A DNA stretch of 7,521 bases. It comes from Candidatus Roizmanbacteria bacterium CG11_big_fil_rev_8_21_14_0_20_36_8. Its GTDB lineage: Bacteria; Patescibacteriota; Microgenomatia; UBA1406; GWC2-37-13. The translations under genes and the position numbers were made by a program. The notes under the pieces were generated by a model that worked only from the letters and a program-made list of their open reading frames with translations, had not been told where the DNA came from and ran no database searches. The stretch lies in contig PCVM01000008.1 of NCBI GenBank assembly GCA_002796045.1, positions 1 to 7,521 of the forward strand, written 5' to 3'. This document shows positions 5,540 through 7,521 of this stretch, one piece after another (the stretch's first letter is position 1; each line of letters begins with the position of its first letter).

Positions 5540-6469
5540 ATTTTTTCTTAAAGCTTCAACTTCATCCAGATTATAGATGGACAGAGTCAAAACTTTCACT
5601 TTATTCTTTTTTAGAACTTTAATAGCATTTTCAATCTTTGACTTATCAACTAGGTCAGACTTCGTCAAAAGAACAACATATTGCTTTTTGATAAGATCAG
5701 GATTATAAGATTTGAGCTCTTCGATTATCAGATTGTAATCTCGCAATACATCATCTGACTCAAGTGAAATACAGTGCAACAAGACTGGGACCTTTTCGAC
5801 ATGCTTCAAAAATCTATAACCAAGACCTTTCCCGCTAGATGCTCCTTCTATAAGCCCAGGGATATCTGCGATTATACCGCTTCCAAAAGATCCCAAATTA
5901 GGTTCAAGTGTTGTAAAGGCATACATTGCAGTTTTTACACCTGCTTTAGTTAATTCATTCAAAAGACTACTTTTTCCAACATTTGGGAGACCAATTAATC
6001 CGAAGTCAGCTATTAATCGCATCACAACTTTGAAAGAAACAGTTTCGCCAGGGTATCCTTTCTCTGCTTTCATTGGAGCCCGATTTGTCGGCGTCGCAAA
6101 AGCACGATTACCCAATCCACCCTTTCCGCCTAGCGCGATTAGTACTTTATCTTTATCATTTGTTAACTCAAAGGTCATACCAGTTGATGTATTAGTTAAA
6201 AATGTTCCAATGGGCATCGACAGTATCAATTGATCACCAGATTTTCCAAGTTTACGAAAAGATTGGCCGTTTCCACCATTTTCAGCGATAAATTTTCTAG
6301 AACCCGCATACTGTTTTAAATCAGAGATTTGTTTATCTCCTTTGACGTAAATACTTCCACCCGCCCCTCCATGACCACCACACGGACCACTCTTTCGAGG
6401 ATAAAAAGCGGTAGATCCATTTCCACCATCTCCTGCTTTAACGGTTATTGTAACTTCATCGATTAACAT
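5519..6469 (-). CDS. obg: Obg/CgtA ribosome-assembly GTPase
   Basis: The 316-residue protein has the glycine-rich Obg fold at about 1-157 (KAGDGGNGS, GGHGGAGG, GGKGGLGNRAF) followed by a GTPase domain. The G1 loop is GLPNVGKSS (160-168), the switch region is FTTLEPNLG (185-193), G3 is DIPGLIEGASSGKGLG (202-217) and G4 is TKSD (269-272) in place of the usual NKxD. The expected SA-type G5 is not clear: LSIYN at 296-300 occupies that place. Obg proteins bind the large ribosomal subunit and act in its maturation and in growth control. There is no C-terminal OCT extension, so the protein stops right after the G domain. The ATG at 6469 has a -10 box 6 bases upstream and no Shine-Dalgarno. The tail overlaps the Dus gene on the opposite strand. 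Confidence 0.95.
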   Translation of the reverse strand: MLIDEVTITVKAGDGGNGSTAFYPRKSGPCGGHGGAGGSIYVKGDKQISDLKQYAGSRKFIAENGGNGQSFRKLGKSGDQLILSMPIGTFLTNTSTGMTFELTNDKDKVLIALGGKGGLGNRAFATPTNRAPMKAEKGYPGETVSFKVVMRLIADFGLIGLPNVGKSSLLNELTKAGVKTAMYAFTTLEPNLGSFGSGIIADIPGLIEGASSGKGLGYRFLKHVEKVPVLLHCISLESDDVLRDYNLIIEELKSYNPDLIKKQYVVLLTKSDLVDKSKIENAIKVLKKNKVKVLTLSIYNLDEVEALRKNLLLLQK

Positions 6470-6475
6470 AACTGT

Positions 6476-6481
6476 ATTATA
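6476..6481 (-). promoter_or_regulatory. -10 box of obg, leaderless arrangement
   Basis: TATAAT on the minus strand is followed by six bases (ACAGTT) and then the obg ATG at 6469. The predicted transcription start is at or beside the start codon. No convincing -35 is seen at the usual distance; a TTGTCA lies at 6494-6489 but only 7 bp away. Confidence 0.55.
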
Positions 6482-6706
6482 ACCGATCTGACAAGCTAAA
6501 AATGCGGTAAGTTAATAACTCGATAATGAGTGTTTTACCATAAAATTTTGTGCATGATTATTTAGCCATTGCAAGTTTTGCAGTCTCTCGAAGTTAAATT
6601 ATATTTATTTGTTCTCAGTAAATAGTTTCTAGATACTTACAATTAAATTTCAACAATTGAACAACTAAGAGAAAATTTTAAATATTTAAATAAATAATGA
6701 TATATT
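6482..6706. other. AT-rich non-coding gap between obg and the tRNA genes
   Basis: About 225 bases with no supported gene. Frames on both strands are very short. The only structure noticed is a small hairpin, TTCAA-CAA-TTGAA, near 6648-6660, which is too short and without a T-run to call a terminator for the tRNA transcript. The left edge carries the obg promoter. Confidence 0.5.
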
Positions 6707-6781
6707 TGGTGAGTCCGGCGAGAATCGAACTCGCAACCAATAGCTTAAGAGGCTACTGCTCTACCATTGAGCTACGGACCC
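6707..6781 (-). tRNA. tRNA-Lys (anticodon CUU)
   Basis: The minus strand folds as a complete 75-nt tRNA. The acceptor GGGTCCG pairs with CGGACTC (one G-U). The D arm is GCTC/GAGC, the anticodon stem GTAGC/GCTAT holds loop CTCTTAA with anticodon CUU, and the T arm GCGAG/CTCGC has loop TTCGATT. The discriminator is A and the 3' CCA is encoded (6709-6707). It lies 16 bases after tRNA-Arg on the same strand, so the two are probably one transcript. CUU reads AAG codons. Confidence 0.95.
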
Positions 6782-6797
6782 GCTTTAGAAAATTGTG

Positions 6798-6869
6798 CGC
6801 CTCCGGGAGGAATCGAACCCCCATCACATGGTTCGAAGCCATGTACTCTATCCATTAAGCTACGGAGGC
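6798..6869 (-). tRNA. tRNA-Arg (anticodon UCG)
   Basis: The minus strand folds as a 72-nt tRNA. The acceptor GCCTCCG pairs fully with CGGAGGC. The D stem GCTT/GAGT has two wobble pairs, the anticodon stem CATGG/CCATG holds loop CTTCGAA with anticodon UCG, and the T stem GGGGG/CCTCC has loop TTCGATT. The discriminator is G. The next bases are CAC, so CCA is not encoded and must be added after transcription, unlike the neighbouring tRNA-Lys. UCG reads CGA and probably other CGN codons. It is the first of the two tRNAs from the promoter at 6885-6890. Confidence 0.95.
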
Positions 6870-6884
6870 AAATGCCAAAAGCAT

Positions 6885-6890
6885 ATTATA
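6885..6890 (-). promoter_or_regulatory. -10 box of the tRNA-Arg/tRNA-Lys transcript
   Basis: A perfect TATAAT on the minus strand lies 15 bases before the tRNA-Arg 5' end, leaving room for a short 5' leader to be cut by RNase P. It overlaps, on the opposite strand, the -10 box of the methyltransferase gene. No strong -35 is visible. Confidence 0.5.
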
Positions 6891-6892
6891 CT
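6887..6892 (+). promoter_or_regulatory. -10 box of the methyltransferase gene, leaderless arrangement
   Basis: TATACT ends 6 bases before the ATG at 6899. It shares four base pairs with the minus-strand -10 of the tRNA transcript, so the two divergent promoters overlap. No Shine-Dalgarno lies at a usable distance. The GGAGG at 6864-6868 is the tRNA-Arg acceptor end, about 30 bases away. Confidence 0.5.
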
Positions 6893-6898
6893 ATAGAT

Positions 6899-7453
6899 AT
6901 GACTTCTATCGAAATGTGGTATGTATTATTAATAATAGCAGAGTTCGTAGTCCTCATTAGTGCTTTTATATACGCTATTTTTATGCTTCGATCTTGGCTT
7001 GGTGGAAGTCCTTACGTTGGAACTAAAAAATCAAATATTGATCATATACTTGAAAATATCGACATTCCCAGCGGAAGTCGCATATATGATTTGGGTTGTG
7101 GAGACGGTAGATTTCTTCGAAGTGTGGCAAATATACAGTCGATAGTTGGAGTCGGCATAGATATAAACCCAATTGTGATTTTTATAGCTAGGTTTTTAAC
7201 TCGCATATCAAAATTAAAAAATATCACATTTATTCATGGCAATATAATATCAGCAGATTTTTCAGACGCTGATATTCTATATATTTATATGTTTCCAGCA
7301 CTGATTGAAAAGCTTGAGAATAAGATTCTTACAAACAGATTAAAGCCTCTAATGGTCATTTCTCATGGATTTAAAATACATTATCTAAATAAATACTTCA
7401 AAAAAGAAATTGATAGAGTTACAATTAAAACCTACGTTTATTATATTAATTAA
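6899..7453 (+). CDS. Membrane-anchored SAM-dependent methyltransferase, FAM173/ATPSCKMT-like
   Basis: The 184-residue protein has one N-terminal transmembrane helix (about 7-30, VLLIIAEFVVLISAFIYAIF) followed by a class I methyltransferase domain. SAM-binding motif I is IYDLGCGDGRFL (64-75), the acidic end of strand 2 is VGIDIN (89-94), and GNIISADFSDADILYIYMFP (119-138) matches the region where FAM173-type enzymes have S-D-A-D followed by a hydrophobic strand and Pro. The order SP-Y-VGT, then D-x-G-C-G-D-G-R, then this segment and VISHGFKI is the family layout. Eukaryotic members methylate a lysine of ATP synthase subunit c or a related mitochondrial carrier protein. The bacterial substrate is unknown to me. 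I chose the start at 6899 because the longer frame runs back through both tRNA genes and the -10 box is just upstream. Confidence 0.8.
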   Translation: MTSIEMWYVLLIIAEFVVLISAFIYAIFMLRSWLGGSPYVGTKKSNIDHILENIDIPSGSRIYDLGCGDGRFLRSVANIQSIVGVGIDINPIVIFIARFLTRISKLKNITFIHGNIISADFSDADILYIYMFPALIEKLENKILTNRLKPLMVISHGFKIHYLNKYFKKEIDRVTIKTYVYYIN

Positions 7454-7483
7454 TTGACAATCTCGACACCAAACAAGTATAGT
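7454..7483 (+). promoter_or_regulatory. Full -35/-10 promoter of the last gene, leaderless arrangement
   Basis: A consensus -35 TTGACA (7454-7459), an 18-bp spacer and -10 TATAGT (7478-7483). Six bases (ATTGTC) follow and then the ATG at 7490. It begins immediately after the methyltransferase stop codon. This is the best complete promoter in the window. Confidence 0.7.
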
Positions 7484-7489
7484 ATTGTC

Positions 7490-7521
7490 ATGTTGAAAAA
7501 ATTAGCTTTTCAAATATTAAT
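7490..7521 (+). CDS. Start of an unidentified gene, cut by the window edge
   Basis: An ATG followed by MLKKLAFQIL, then the edge. The call rests on the strong TTGACA/TATAGT promoter placed 6 bases before the ATG, in the same geometry as the other starts here. The Lys-Lys and hydrophobic beginning would suit a signal peptide or membrane anchor, but ten residues are too few to say. Confidence 0.55.
   Translation, partial: MLKKLAFQIL

Noticed and set aside
6030..6233. Plus-strand frame opposite obg
   Set aside because: It is antisense to the conserved glycine-rich Obg domain, with no promoter or domain of its own.
6864..6868. GGAGG as a Shine-Dalgarno for the methyltransferase
   Set aside because: It is part of the tRNA-Arg acceptor stem and about 30 bases from the ATG, which is too far.
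6767..6898. Longer methyltransferase frame starting at 6767
   Set aside because: It would translate the tRNA-Lys 5' end and all of tRNA-Arg as protein. The promoter at 6887-6892 and the membrane helix both point to 6899.
1..7521. UGA recoded as glycine or another amino acid, as in some CPR lineages
   Set aside because: The supported genes run full length with no in-frame UGA and their family motifs use ordinary glycine codons. The absence of UGA stops in this small set of genes is not enough to argue recoding.

Overview
The window looks like chromosomal DNA of a Candidate Phyla Radiation (Patescibacteria) bacterium. I infer this from four things: AT-rich, tightly packed genes; a short DNA polymerase III delta-like protein; a large membrane protein whose N- and C-terminal signatures I recall (from memory, unverified) from CPR genomes; and no Shine-Dalgarno sequence before any start codon. 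A Microgenomates- or Katanobacteria-like lineage would fit the Obg sequence, but this cannot be settled here. All complete reading frames use the standard code. The stop codons seen are TAA or TAG, and no gene needs UGA read as an amino acid.

Layout. Positions 2-211 hold the C-terminal end of an unrecognised protein. Positions 212-722 are a roughly 510-base non-coding stretch rich in short repeats: a 7-bp tandem repeat, a dispersed motif TTAAAC-N(2-3)-TCAAAATC in three copies, a repeated decamer beside a 12-bp palindrome, and a perfect 15-bp-stem hairpin. A plus-strand run follows: a holA-like gene (723-1421), phosphomannomutase/phosphoglucomutase (1449-2846), an unknown 542-residue membrane protein (2875-4503) and a tRNA-dihydrouridine synthase (4505-5539). 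The GTPase gene obg/cgtA is on the minus strand (5519-6469) and overlaps the synthase gene tail to tail by 21 bp. Two minus-strand tRNA genes follow, Lys(CUU) and Arg(UCG). A plus-strand membrane-anchored FAM173-like methyltransferase (6899-7453) and the first codons of another gene (7490 onward) close the window.

How it fits together. Most of the window is housekeeping: replication clamp loading, sugar-phosphate metabolism for the cell envelope, tRNA modification, ribosome assembly and tRNA supply. The clearest shared signal is regulatory. Five protein starts have a TATAAT-like -10 box ending only 6-7 bases before the ATG (a sixth possible case has 5), so transcription would begin at or within a base or two of the start codon. 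This predicts leaderless mRNAs. The best candidates for something undescribed are the 542-residue membrane protein and the repeat-rich intergenic region at 212-722. I found no CRISPR array, insertion sequence, toxin-antitoxin pair, defence system or phage gene.
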